DNA of 64,000 nucleotides from Phytoseiulus persimilis (lineage: Eukaryota > Arthropoda > Arachnida > Mesostigmata > Phytoseiidae): the NCBI GenBank assembly GCA_037576195.1, contig CM075103.1, positions 16,678,001 to 16,742,000 of the forward strand, written 5' to 3'. Below, one piece after another: positions 31,701-41,890 of the stretch. The position numbers and the translations under genes are program-made. The first letter of the stretch is position 1; the number at the start of each line of letters is the position of its first letter. The notes under the pieces were generated by a model. It did not search any database. It was not told where the DNA came from and saw nothing but the letters and a program-made list of their open reading frames with translations.

Positions 31701-33087
31701 GATCGGTCTCGAAATCACCCCTCCAGAGTTGGAAAGTAATGCTCAGATCGGTCTCGAAATCACCCCTCCAGAGTTGGAAAGTAATGCTCAGATCGGTCTC
31801 GAAATCACCCCTCCAGAGTTGGAAAGTAATGCTCAGATTGAGCCCGGAATCACCCCTCCAGAGTTGGAAAGTAATGCCCAGATTGGTCTCGGAATCACCC
31901 CTCCAGAGTTGGGAAGTAATGCTCAGATCGGTCTCGAAATCACCCCTCCAGAGTTGGAAAGTAATGCTCAGATCGGTCTCGAAATCACCCCTCCAGAGTT
32001 GGAAAGTAATGCTCAGATTGAGCCCGGAATCACCCCTCCAGAGTTGGAAAGTAATGCTCAGATTGAGCCCGGAATCACCCCTCCAGAGTTGGAAAGTAAT
32101 GCTCAGATCGGTCTCGAAATCACCCCTCCAGAGTTGGAAAGTGATGCTCAGATTGACCCCGGAATCACCCCTCCAGAGTTGGAAAGTAATGCCCAGATTG
32201 GTCTCGGAATCACCCCTCCAGAGTTGGGAAGTAATGCTCAGATCGGTCTCGGAATCACCCCTCCAGAGTTGGGAAGTAATGCTCAGATCGGTCTCGAAAT
32301 CACCCCTCCAGAGTTGGGAAGTAATGCTCAGATTGGTCTCGGAATCACCCCTCCAGAGTTGGGAAGTAATGCTCAGATCGGTCTCGAAATCACCCCTCCA
32401 GAGTTGGAAAGTAATGCTCAGATCGGTCTCGAAATCGCCCCTCCAGAGTTGGAAAGTAATGCTCAGATCGGTCTCGAAATCACCCCTCCAGAGTTGGGAA
32501 GTAATGCTCAGATCGGTCTCGAAATCACCCCTCCAGAGTTGGGAAGTAATGCTCAGATCGGTCTCGAAATCACCCCTCCAGAGTTGGGAAGTAATGCTCA
32601 GATTGGTCTCGGAATCACCCCTCCAGAGTTGGAAAGTAATGCTCAGATCGGTCTCGGAATCACCCCTCCAGAGTTGGGAAGTAATGCTCAGATCGGTCTC
32701 GAAATCACCCCTCCAGAGTTGGGAAGTAATGCTCAGATTGGTCTCGGAATCACCCCTCCAGAGTTGGGAAGTAATGCTCAGATCGGTCTCGAAATCACCC
32801 CTCCAGGGTTGGAAAGTAATGCTCAGATCGGTCTCGAAATCGCCCCTCAAGAGTTGGGAAGTAATGCTCAGATTGGTCTCGGAATCACCCCTCCAGAGTT
32901 GGGAAGTAATGCTCAGATTGGTCTCGGAATCATCCCTCCTCGTTCTGAAAGGTATGATCAGATCGGTTCCAGAATCACCCCTCCAGCTTTCAAAATGTAT
33001 AATCAGACTCGTACCGGAATCACCTCTCCAGACTCGGGACAGTATGGTCAGATTGGTCCCGGAATCATCCCCATGTGTTCCAGAAAA
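28710..33087 (+). repeat. 45-bp satellite array B
   Basis: About 95 tandem 45-bp monomers with no indel over more than 4 kb. Three main types (GGTCTCGAAATC, GGTCTCGGAATC, GAGCCCGGAATC) recur in blocks. The order at 29,264-29,730 is repeated at 29,894-30,360 (630 bp, 14 monomers later) and from 30,974. The last three monomers diverge (CGTTCTGAAAGGTATGATCAG, CTTTCAAAATGTATAATCAG). One plus frame is open for 1,450 codons, but two other frames are also open for long distances. Confidence 0.97.
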
Positions 33088-33149
33088 AGTGCGGACAAAC
33101 AGACAAACTGACAAACTTACAGACGAAGCCGATTATATATAGTAAGGAT
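33088..33149 (+). repeat. Array B tail
   Basis: AGTGCGGACAAACAGACAAACTG and onward, ending GCCGATTATATATAGTAAGGAT. This is the same tail as array A up to GCCGAT; the last part carries the reverse complement of CCTTACTATA. Confidence 0.85.
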
Positions 33150-33341
33150 CGGTTCCAGAATCACCCCTCCAGCTTTCAAAATGTATAATCAGACTCGTAC
33201 CGGAATCACCTCTCCAGACTCGGGACAGTATGGTCAGATTGGTCCCGGAATCATCCCCATGTGTTCCAGAAAAAGTGCGGACAAACAGACAAACTGACGA
33301 ACTGACAAACTTACAGACGAAGCCGATTATATATAGTAAGG
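33150..33341 (+). repeat. 5'-truncated copy 1 of the array B end
   Basis: Starts inside the third-last monomer region (CGGTTCCAGAATCACCCCTC) and runs to the same tail end (GCCGATTATATATAGTAAGGA). The tail has four 8-bp units, one more than array B. The junction shares GAT with the source. Confidence 0.85.
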
Positions 33342-33490
33342 ACGTACCGGAATCACCTCTCCAGACTCGGGACAGTATGGTCAGATTGGTCCCGGAATCA
33401 TCCCCATGTGTTCCAGAAAAAGTGCGGACAAACAGACAAACTGACAAACTGACAAACTTACAGACGAAGCCGATTATATATAGTAAGGAT
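33342..33490 (+). repeat. 5'-truncated copy 2 of the array B end
   Basis: Starts further downstream (CGTACCGGAATCACCTCTCC) and ends at the same tail and GTAAGGAT. It has four 8-bp tail units. Together with copy 1 it gives a nested set with a common 3' end. Confidence 0.85.
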
Positions 33491-36400
33491 AAGGATAGTA
33501 AGGATATAATCGGCTTCGTCTGTAAGTTTGTCAGTTTGTCAGTTTGTCTGTTCGTCCCCACTTTTTCTGGAACATATGGGGGTGATTCCGGGACCAATCT
33601 GACCTTGACTGTCCCGAGTCTGGAGAGGTGATCCCGGTACGAGTCTGATTATACATTTTGAAAGCTGGAGGGGTGATTCTGGAACCGATCTGATCATACT
33701 TTTCAGAACGAGGAGGGGTGATTCCGAGACCAATCTGAGCATTACTTCCCAACTCTGGAGGGGTGATTTCGAGACCGATCTGGGCATTTCTTTCCAACTC
33801 TGGAGGGGTGATTCCGGGGTCAATCTGAGCATTACTTCCCAACTCTGGAGGGGTGATTCCGAGACCAATCTGGGCATTTCTTTCCAACACTGGAGGGGTG
33901 ATTCCGGGGTCAATCTGAGCATTACTTCCCAACTCTGGAGGGGTGATTCCGAGACCAATCTGGGCATTTCTTTCCAACACTGGAGGGGTGATTCCGGGGT
34001 CAATCTGAGCATTACTCCCCAACTCTGGAGGGGTGATTCCGAGACCAATCTGAGCATTACTTCTCAACTCTGAACGGGGTGATTCCGAGACCAATCTGAG
34101 CATTACTTTCCAACTCTGGAGGGGTGATTCCGGGGCCAATCTGGGCATTACTTTCCAACTCTGGAGGAGCGATTCCGGGACCAATCTGAGCATTACTCCC
34201 CAAGTCTAGAGGGGTGATTCCGGGACCAATCTGGCCATTACTTTCCAAGTCTGGAGGGGTGATTCCGAGACCAATCTGAGCATTACTTTCCAAGTCTGGA
34301 GGGGTGATTCCGGGACCAATCTGGCCAGTACTTTCCAACTCTGGAGGGGTGATCCCGGGACCAATCCGGCCATGACTTTCCAACTGTGGAGGGGTGATTC
34401 CGAGACCAATCTGAGCATTTCTCTCCAAGTCTGGAGGGTTGATTCCGGGACCAAACTGGCCATTACTCTCCAACTCTGGAGGGGTGATTCCGAGAGCAAT
34501 CTGACCATTACTTCCCAAGTCTGGAGGGTTGATTCCGAGACCAATCTGAGCACTACTCTCCAAGTCTGGAGGGGTGATTCCGAGACCAGTCTGACCATTA
34601 CTTTCCAACTCTGGAGGCGTGATTCCGGGACCAATCTGAGCATTACTTTCCAAGTCTGGAGGGGTGATTCCGGGACCAATCTGGCCAGTACTTTCCAACT
34701 CTGGAGGGGTGATTCCGAGACCAATCTGAGCATTACTTTCCAAGTCTGGAGGGGTGATTCCGGGACCAATCTGGCCAGTACTTTCCAACTCTGGAGGGGT
34801 GATTCCGGGACCAATCCGGCCATGACTTTCCAACTGTGGAGGGGTGATTCCGAGACCAATCTGAGCATTTCTCTCCAAGTCTGGAGGGTTGATTCCGGGA
34901 CCAAACTGGCCATTACTCTCCAACTCTGGAGGGGTGATTCCGAGACCAATCTGAGCATTACTTCCCAACTCTGGAGGGGTGATTTCGAGACCGATCTGGG
35001 CATTTCTTTCCAACTCTGGAGGGGTGATTCCGGGGTCAATCTGAGCATTACTTCCCAACTCTGGAGGGGTGATTCCGAGACCAATCTGGGCATTTCTTTC
35101 CAACACTGGAGGGGTGATTCCGGGGTCAATCTGAGCATTACTTCCCAACTCTGGAGGGGTGATTCCGAGACCAATCTGGGCATTTCTTTCCAACACTGGA
35201 GGGGTGATTCCGGGGTCAATCTGAGCATTACTCCCCAACTCTGGAGGGGTGATTCCGAGACCAATCTGAGCATTACTTCTCAACTCTGAACGGGGTGATT
35301 CCGAGACCAATCTGAGCATTACTTTCCAACTCTGGAGGGGTGATTCCGGGGCCAATCTGGGCATTACTTTCCAACTCTGGAGGAGCGATTCCGGGACCAA
35401 TCTGAGCATTACTCCCCAAGTCTAGAGGGGTGATTCCGGGACCAATCTGGCCATTACTTTCCAAGTCTGGAGGGGTGATTCCGAGACCAATCTGAGCATT
35501 ACTTTCCAAGTCTGGAGGGGTGATTCCGGGACCAATCTGGCCAGTACTTTCCAACTCTGGAGGGGTGATCCCGGGACCAATCCGGCCATGACTTTCCAAC
35601 TGTGGAGGGGTGATTCCGAGACCAATCTGAGCATTTCTCTCCAAGTCTGGAGGGTTGATTCCGGGACCAAACTGGCCATTACTCTCCAACTCTGGAGGGG
35701 TGATTCCGAGAGCAATCTGACCATTACTTCCCAAGTCTGGAGGGTTGATTCCGAGACCAATCTGAGCACTACTCTCCAAGTCTGGAGGGGTGATTCCGAG
35801 ACCAGTCTGACCATTACTTTCCAACTCTGGAGGCGTGATTCCGGGACCAATCTGAGCATTACTTTCCAAGTCTGGAGGGGTGATTCCGGGACCAATCTGG
35901 CCAGTACTTTCCAACTCTGGAGGGGTGATTCCGAGACCAATCTGAGCATTACTTTCCAAGTCTGGAGGGGTGATTCCGGGACCAATCTGGCCAGTACTTT
36001 CCAACTCTGGAGGGGTGATTCCGGGACCAATCCGGCCATGACTTTCCAACTGTGGAGGGGTGATTCCGAGACCAATCTGAGCATTTCTCTCCAAGTCTGG
36101 AGGGTTGATTCCGGGACCAAACTGGCCATTACTCTCCAACTCTGGAGGGGTGATTCCGAGAGCAATCTGACCATTACTTCCCAAGTCTGGAGGGTTGATT
36201 CCGAGACCAATCTGAGCACTACTCTCCAAGTCTGGAGGGGTGATTCCGAGACCAGTCTGACCATTACTTTCCAACTCTGGAGGCGTGATTCCGAGACCAA
36301 TCTGAGCATTACTCCCCAAGTCTAGAGGGGTGATTCCGGGACCAATCTGGCCATTACTTTCCAAGTCTGGAGGGGTGATTCCGAGACCAATCTGAGCATT

Positions 36401-36990
36401 ACTTTCCAAGTCTGGAGGGGTGATTCCGGGACCAATCTGGGCATTACTTTCCAACTCTGGAGGAGTGATTCCGGGACCAATCTGAGCATTACTCCCCAAG
36501 TCTAGAGGGGTGATTCCGGGACCAATCTGGCCATTACTTTCCAAGTCTGGAGGGGTGATTCCGAGACCAATCTGAGCATTACTTTCCAAGTCTGGAGGGG
36601 TGATTCCGGGACCAATCTGGCCAGTACTTTCCAACTCTGGAGGGGTGATTCCGGGACCAATCCGGCCATGACTTTCCAACTGTGGAGGGGTGATTCCGAG
36701 ACCAATCTGAGCATTTCTCTCCAAGTCTGGAGGGTTGATTCCGGGACCAAACTGGCCATTACTCTCCAACTCTGGAGGGGTGATTCCGAGAGCAATCTGA
36801 CCATTACTTCCCAAGTCTGGAGGGTTGATTCCGAGACCAATCTGAGCACTACTCTCCAAGTCTGGAGGGGTGATTCCGAGACCAGTCTGACCATTACTTT
36901 CCAACTCTGGAGGCGTGATTCCGAGACCAATCTGGCCATTACTCTCTAACTCTGGAGGGGTGATTCCGGGACCAATCCGGCCATGACTTT
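33491..36990 (-). repeat. 45-bp satellite array C, inverted, part 1
   Basis: From 33,491 the tail is met in inverted orientation (ATAATCGGCTTCGTCTGTAA), then the diverged end monomers and about 75 ordinary monomers, all on the minus strand. A 27-monomer block with a one-base insertion (CTGAACGGGG in place of CTGGAGGGG) occurs at 34,060-34,080 and again at 35,276-35,296, exactly 1,216 bp apart. Further blocks repeat 1,080 bp on. The array is cut at 36,995 by a BEL element and continues at 41,891. Confidence 0.96.
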
Positions 36991-36995
36991 CCAAC

Positions 36996-37538
36996 TGTGG
37001 CGTACGGATGGGCCCTAGCGCTAAGACTCTAGCACATCACATCCATGTCACACAGGATGAACACATTACACATAGGAGATTGAGCAGTCTGGGAGTTTCA
37101 GAATAGACTGTGCATTTCATTAAAGCAATCTCTTGTCGAATAAGCTCAAGCAGAGCTGCAAGTGTCAAATATACAAGGAGGTCCTTCCGCACTGGGTTCG
37201 TCCGGTGACGCACGGTCACCATCAGCTGGCAGGGAGTTCGGATGCAGAGCAACTCTGTCTCCACGTTTTCCTTCAGAGTGACGTCTCGCATCAGCTGACA
37301 ATAGTCTGTTGGTCAATGAGATCCGCCATCTTGGAAGAACACGTTGCGCAGCAACCTCGTCACCCGACGAGTCTTTTGTTCTCCATCCGTATCATCATCG
37401 GGAAATCCCCTTTTTCCGATCTCACCCGTCTGCCGGCACCCGCCTGGCCAGCGACTAGACGGGCTCAGTGCGCCAGAACACCTATAAGAAACGAAAACAG
37501 ACGTGTATTCATTTCTTGCATCCGAGGTGTGAGCCACA
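36996..37538 (+). repeat. 5' LTR of the BEL element
   Basis: 543 bp, TG...CA ends. It contains an ATTAAA at about 37,119 and a TATAAG at 37,483. It differs from the 3' LTR by scattered substitutions and two small indels (about 20 and 7 bp), so the insertion is not brand new. Confidence 0.93.
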
Positions 37539-37790
37539 AAATTGGTGTCAGAAGTTTAGAACCGAACTCAGCCCGCACATTCGTCGGAGCCCGGCAATAT
37601 TTCTAGAGAAATTACTGGCAGGGCCACAGCGGAAGTTCTACCCGTGTGCAGCTTCAACGGCAGACCACCCGGCAGCCTTCAGAAGCATCAGAGGCGAAGC
37701 TCCTCAGCACAGATATACACCCCAGGGCCGCTTGGATTGAACCGGTCAGCTCACCCCAAGTCGTAATTCATTAATACATTCGATGTCAGC

Positions 37791-40278
37791 ATGTCTCAAA
37801 ACGCAGGCGCATCGTCAAATCCAACCACGGGAGTTGCGGCCGACGGCCAAGAGCCAGAGGGTCGGCTAACCGCTTATGGCTACCCGGTGCTTCCATATCC
37901 ACCTACGACGAGCAATGCGGATCGGCAACTACCGACCGGCAGTGCTTTCAGCGAGTACAGAGTACAGAGTGAACACAGCTCGGACGGTGAGATGGAGTCA
38001 GAATTCTATACGCAGATATCTCTGTCAGACACTTTGGACAACCGGACCGGTGAGCAAGTCGCAAGACGCTCCGCGCAGGTTGGAGAAGGCAGGCAGGAGG
38101 TTGGTGGAGCCGTGGCAGTTACTCCTCGCGCCTCCCCCGCTCCCCGAGCTAATCAACCAGAACCCGCAGCAGAGGTGGTTAAACTCCACCGCAGACTCGC
38201 GCAGCTACGAGGTCGAGTCAAGGCGTTTGTTGACGACGCCGCAACGTTCTACAAGGAAGGCATTGACAGAAGACAGGCCGTGTCGAAGGTTGACGACCTG
38301 AAGGATACACTGGCGTCGCTGCTGGAGCAGTGGCTGAGTACAGTCACAACAATATCTATGGTAGCGTCGCAGGAACCCGAACAGGAGTTCTACGACGAGG
38401 CCAGCAAGACAGAAAGAGATATCCGGGAATCGCTCAGGTATCTCAAAGATCTGCGTATATTCCTAGTCAACAGCATCACCGCAGAGAGGTCTCGATCTCA
38501 GTCGGCCCGAGATCCAGACGATACGTCTTGGGCCAGCCCTCTGATCCACGTACCGTGGAGGTCATCCACCAAAAATGAGGAGGGTCTCCGGCCGGAGGTG
38601 GTTCTTGGGGCGTCGGCATTAGCTGAGGTCTCAAAAATTTCTCCCAAGAACTCTCTTCAGGAACAAGCTCCAATTCCGGAGATGGCCCCGCACAGTGTAG
38701 CTGGTGTAGGGAATTTGTCAAGTGGCATTCCAAGTATGCAACAGCTCGAACCGAATTGGCACCCGCCTTTGGCAGCGCCGCGAGCGCAATGCGTGAACCC
38801 ACAGGCAACACAAGAAGACCCAGCAAATCATCTTCCTAAGCTGAACAAAAACTCCAAAATGCCGAGGTTCAACGGCGACGTCAAGGAATCCCGAAAATTC
38901 ATGAGCACGTTCAACGTCTTCGTTCATGATAGACAAATTCCGGACCTACAAAAAATGCTGCTCCTACACGAATCGCTGTCAGGCAAAGCATATCACAGTG
39001 TGAAACACCTGGACCTCAGTGCGGAAAACTATATCCCGATGCGACGAATACTGGAGAAATCCTTGGACCAAATCCTGTCATCAGGGGGTGAAATCCGTTA
39101 CGATAAGTTGCCCAATTTTGTTAACTCAATCTCCCAACACATATTGGCACTCATTTCTCTAGGAGAATCCTATACAACACTTTCACCTTCCTACGCAAAC
39201 AGGGTCCTAGATAAACTTTCCAGGGAGACACAACACAAATTCATGACAGCTTTCAGGGACACACACAAGCAAACACACGCGTGCAAACTCGAAGCGTTAG
39301 TGGCTTTTCTAGAGTCAGAGTCCCGAATAATTGAAGCTCTCACGTCGAATCGAAGCCTGAATGTTAGACAGCAGCCGTCCAACTTCAACCCAAACAGAAG
39401 AGCAGCGACGGACTACAACCAGCGGAGCCCGCAGCTGACTCGAGGTCATACGAATCAGAGACGGGAATTCAACAACTCCAACGGCAAGCAAAACCCTACG
39501 TCGTACAAGAGTGCAACGACCAACTTCCACGTGGCATCGCGGTCGGCAGTAGCACCAAGTCGGCGAGTTCCTACACCACCTCAGAGAAAACAGAAAATAA
39601 GCTGTATATTCTGCGAAGGCGATCACCCACCGTACCGGTGTACGGCAACCCTGTCACACCAAGAACGGAAAGAGAGAGCCGAGGCGGCGAAGGCTTGCCT
39701 GAAGTGTCTCAAGCTCAACCATGAAGCGAAGAGTTGCAAGGAGGCGTTCAGGAAGGTCTGTCGCTACTGCAAAGGGGAACATTACTCGATCATTTGCAGC
39801 AAGGCCCCCATGGACATACAGGAAGAGAAGTCGACAGTTTCCAGCGTCAACCTGAAGACGGAGATCCATGACAGACCGGTATATCTATGGACGGCCCACG
39901 TTTGGGCAGAAGTCGGCGACAAGCGGGTGTTATGCAGAATACTCATAGATCCTGGCTCGCAGTCTTCCCACATTACGCACGCCATGGTCGGGAAGCTTCA
40001 CTCAGTTCCTGAGAGACACATCGACATGGCGATGTCTACGGCAGGAGGAAGAGTCACCAACATTCGCAACTGTGGAGTCCACCACATAATCTTGCGGAGC
40101 AGGTACGACGAACGGAAATCCCTCTCCCTAGAGGCGGTGGAACTGAAGTGCCCGTCTAGGGCAAAATTTCCCATCTTGAGGGAAGACTTCGGTCTGAAAC
40201 GCCTGGCCGACCGCGTCCCAGAGGGCGAATTAGAATGGATCGACATTTTACTCGGAACAGAGAAAATGGCACGCATAG
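37791..40278 (+). CDS. gag-pro: BEL/Pao Gag with zinc knuckles, plus aspartic protease
   Basis: The frame opens at an ATG (MSQNAG) 252 bp after the 5' LTR. Residues 1-340 are Ser/Pro-rich with charged helices. Residues 350-560 form the BEL Gag core (DUF1759-like: 'MPRFNGDVKESRKFMSTFNVF' split here as two motifs, 'LLLHESLSGKAYHSV'). Three CCHC-like knuckles follow at about 605-669 ('CIFCEGDHPPYRC', 'CLKCLKLNHEAKSC', 'CRYCKGEHYSIIC'). The protease (DUF1758-like) has 'LIDPGSQSSHIT' at about 716-730, with DPG in place of the usual D-S/T-G. The frame is lost near 40,260-40,282 and the homologous protein continues in frame +1; without the shift it ends at 40,481. Products would assemble retrotransposon particles in the cytoplasm. 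Confidence 0.88.
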
Positions 40279-40770
40279 GGTTCGTTCGGCGATGTTTTCG
40301 CTTTCGACAGCATGTTCGAATTCATTCTAGGGGGAACGACAACGGACTCAGTGCCTGGCGAGAGTGCAATGACTCGATTCTGCGGTTTCGAAATTGTCCA
40401 GGAGGCGAAATGCTCTTCCCCAATATACCAGGCAGAATCTATAGGAACGGAGCTAGCGGAACAGTCCACGTCGCCCTTTAACAGGAAATCACAAACGATG
40501 GAAGACATTCGGTTCCTGTGGACTTCGGAGGATGTCGGCTTCGGAAGAGAAGCGAGCGAAGATAAAGAGGAGGAGGATGAGCTGAATGAAGCTCTGATGA
40601 AGAACTTCCGCGAGACTACATACCGTGATGAGACGAACCGTTACGTCATTCGGCTTCAGCCGAAGGACAATGTGTTGTCGCTGGGAGACAATCACAATTT
40701 GGCTCTCTCTCGGCTATATTCTCTCTTGAACAAGCTTCAGAAGGACCCAAATCTTAAGTCGCCCAATTAA
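40279..40770 (+). pseudogene. Protease end and truncated reverse transcriptase start
   Basis: This is the continuation of the BEL polyprotein in the +1 frame ('FAFDSMFEFILGG', 'FCGFEIVQEA', 'RFLWTSEDVG', 'ETNRYVIRLQP', 'ALSRLYSLLNKLQKDPNL'). It ends at TAA 40,768-40,770, before any RT catalytic motif. BEL/Pao normally encodes one continuous gag-pol frame, so the frameshift is probably a mutation; programmed shifting is possible but no slippery site stands out. Confidence 0.75.
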
Positions 40771-40902
40771 GAAGCTTTACCCAATAGTGAAGTCAGAATG
40801 AACAGGTCTACGAAGTCTTCTACATGGCTAGTATTCTTTTTTGGCTACGAACGTTCGTCAAAATAAGACATCAGTAGCGCGAATATAGCATTGCTACAAA
40901 AA

Positions 40903-41259
40903 TTTATTACAAAATATAAACTTTCATGAACACGTTCAAGATCGGTGGGCCGGGCCGGCCTGGGTGGTGGCCGAGCGGTCGTACGATGCGAGGATTGCGC
41001 GCACTTGATCTTGAACGGGACGGGAGGACCTGGAGCCGGCCGGGCCTTGCGCCCGCTGAACGCGTGCCGTTTGTTGTCGGGCATCGCGCTGCTCCAATAC
41101 CCTATACCGGGTTTCCTCCCAGGCGAAGTTCTGCTCGATGACCCGCCGTCGGAAGGCTTGGTCCGTAAGGGGCTCACCCCGCATAAACAAGGGTCGAGAG
41201 CCCAGTACGGAGTCCACGGTGATGTTGCGGGGCTCCACGAGGGAGTCCCGTTCTAGCAT
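40903..41259 (-). CDS. Antisense ORF in the BEL 3' region, with AATAAA
   Basis: A GC-rich minus-strand frame of 107 codons (41,259-40,936) lies between the truncated pol and the 3' LTR. It has 'RRRVIEQNFAWEETRYRVLEQ' (helical, charged) and an Ala/Arg/Gln-rich end. An AATAAA on the same strand lies at 40,908-40,903, 28 bp past the stop. No family is recognised. It could be a captured host 3' exon or an antisense gene of the element. Confidence 0.4.
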
Positions 41260-41320
41260 GGCGAGGTACTCGACGCTGTACGAATCCGTCGAATTCCGTC
41301 AGCGGAATTCCCCGGGGGAC

Positions 41321-41890
41321 TGTGGCGTACGGATGGGCCCTAGCTCTAAGACTCGGATGGACGCACGACGACGTTAGCACATCACATCCATGTCACACAG
41401 GATGAACATATTACACATGGGAGATTGAGCAGTCTAGGAGTTTCAGAATAGAATGTGCATTTTATTAAAGCAATCTCTCGTCGGATAAGCTCAAGCAGAG
41501 CTGCAAGCGTCAAATATACAAGGAGGTCCTTCGGCACTGGGATCGTCCGGTGACGCACGGTCACCATCAGCTGGCGGGGAGTTCGGATGCAGAGCAACTC
41601 TGTCTCCACGTTTTCCTTCAGAGTGACGTCTCGCATCAGCTGACAATAGTCTGTTGGTCAATGAGATCCGCCATCTTGGAAGGATACGTTGCGCAGCAAC
41701 CTCGTCATCCGACGAGTCTTTTGTTCTCCATCCGTATCATCATCGTGAAATCCCCTTTTTCCGATCTCACCCGTCTGCCGTCAGCCGGCACCCGCCTGGC
41801 CAGCGACTGGACGGGCTCAGTGCGCCAGAACACCTAAAAGAAACGAGAACAGACGTGTACTCATTTCTTGCATCCGAGGTGTGAGCCACA
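41321..41890 (+). repeat. 3' LTR of the BEL element
   Basis: 570 bp, same ends as the 5' LTR, with extra CGGATGGACGCACGACGACG and CCGTCAG segments. The sequence just before it (CGGAATTCCCCGGGGGAC) is the only polypurine-tract candidate and is weak. Confidence 0.93.

Larger units (their letters stand above)
36996..41890 (+). mobile_element. BEL/Pao LTR retrotransposon with both LTRs, pol-deleted
   Basis: 4,895 bp inserted in satellite array C, flanked by a perfect 5-bp duplication CCAAC (36,991-36,995 and 41,891-41,895). LTRs start TGTGGCGTACGG and end GTGAGCCACA. The interior holds a gag-protease frame and the first part of reverse transcriptase, then ends; most of RT, RNase H and integrase are deleted. 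It is a non-autonomous member. BEL/Pao elements normally make short 4-6 bp TSDs, in agreement. Confidence 0.93.

Noticed and set aside
25673-33111. Very long open frames across the satellite (865 and 1,450 codons on plus, 445 and 733 on minus)
   Set aside because: They result from a 45-bp period with no stop in most frames; several overlapping frames are open at once, and array A shows stops in the main frame. Not listed as genes.
33531-36994. Long open frames on both strands of array C (450, 573 and 305 codons)
   Set aside because: Same reason: period divisible by three; shadows of the repeat.
40258-40300. Programmed frameshift between protease and RT in the BEL element
   Set aside because: No clear slippery heptamer or pseudoknot is visible, and BEL/Pao normally use one frame; treated as a mutation.
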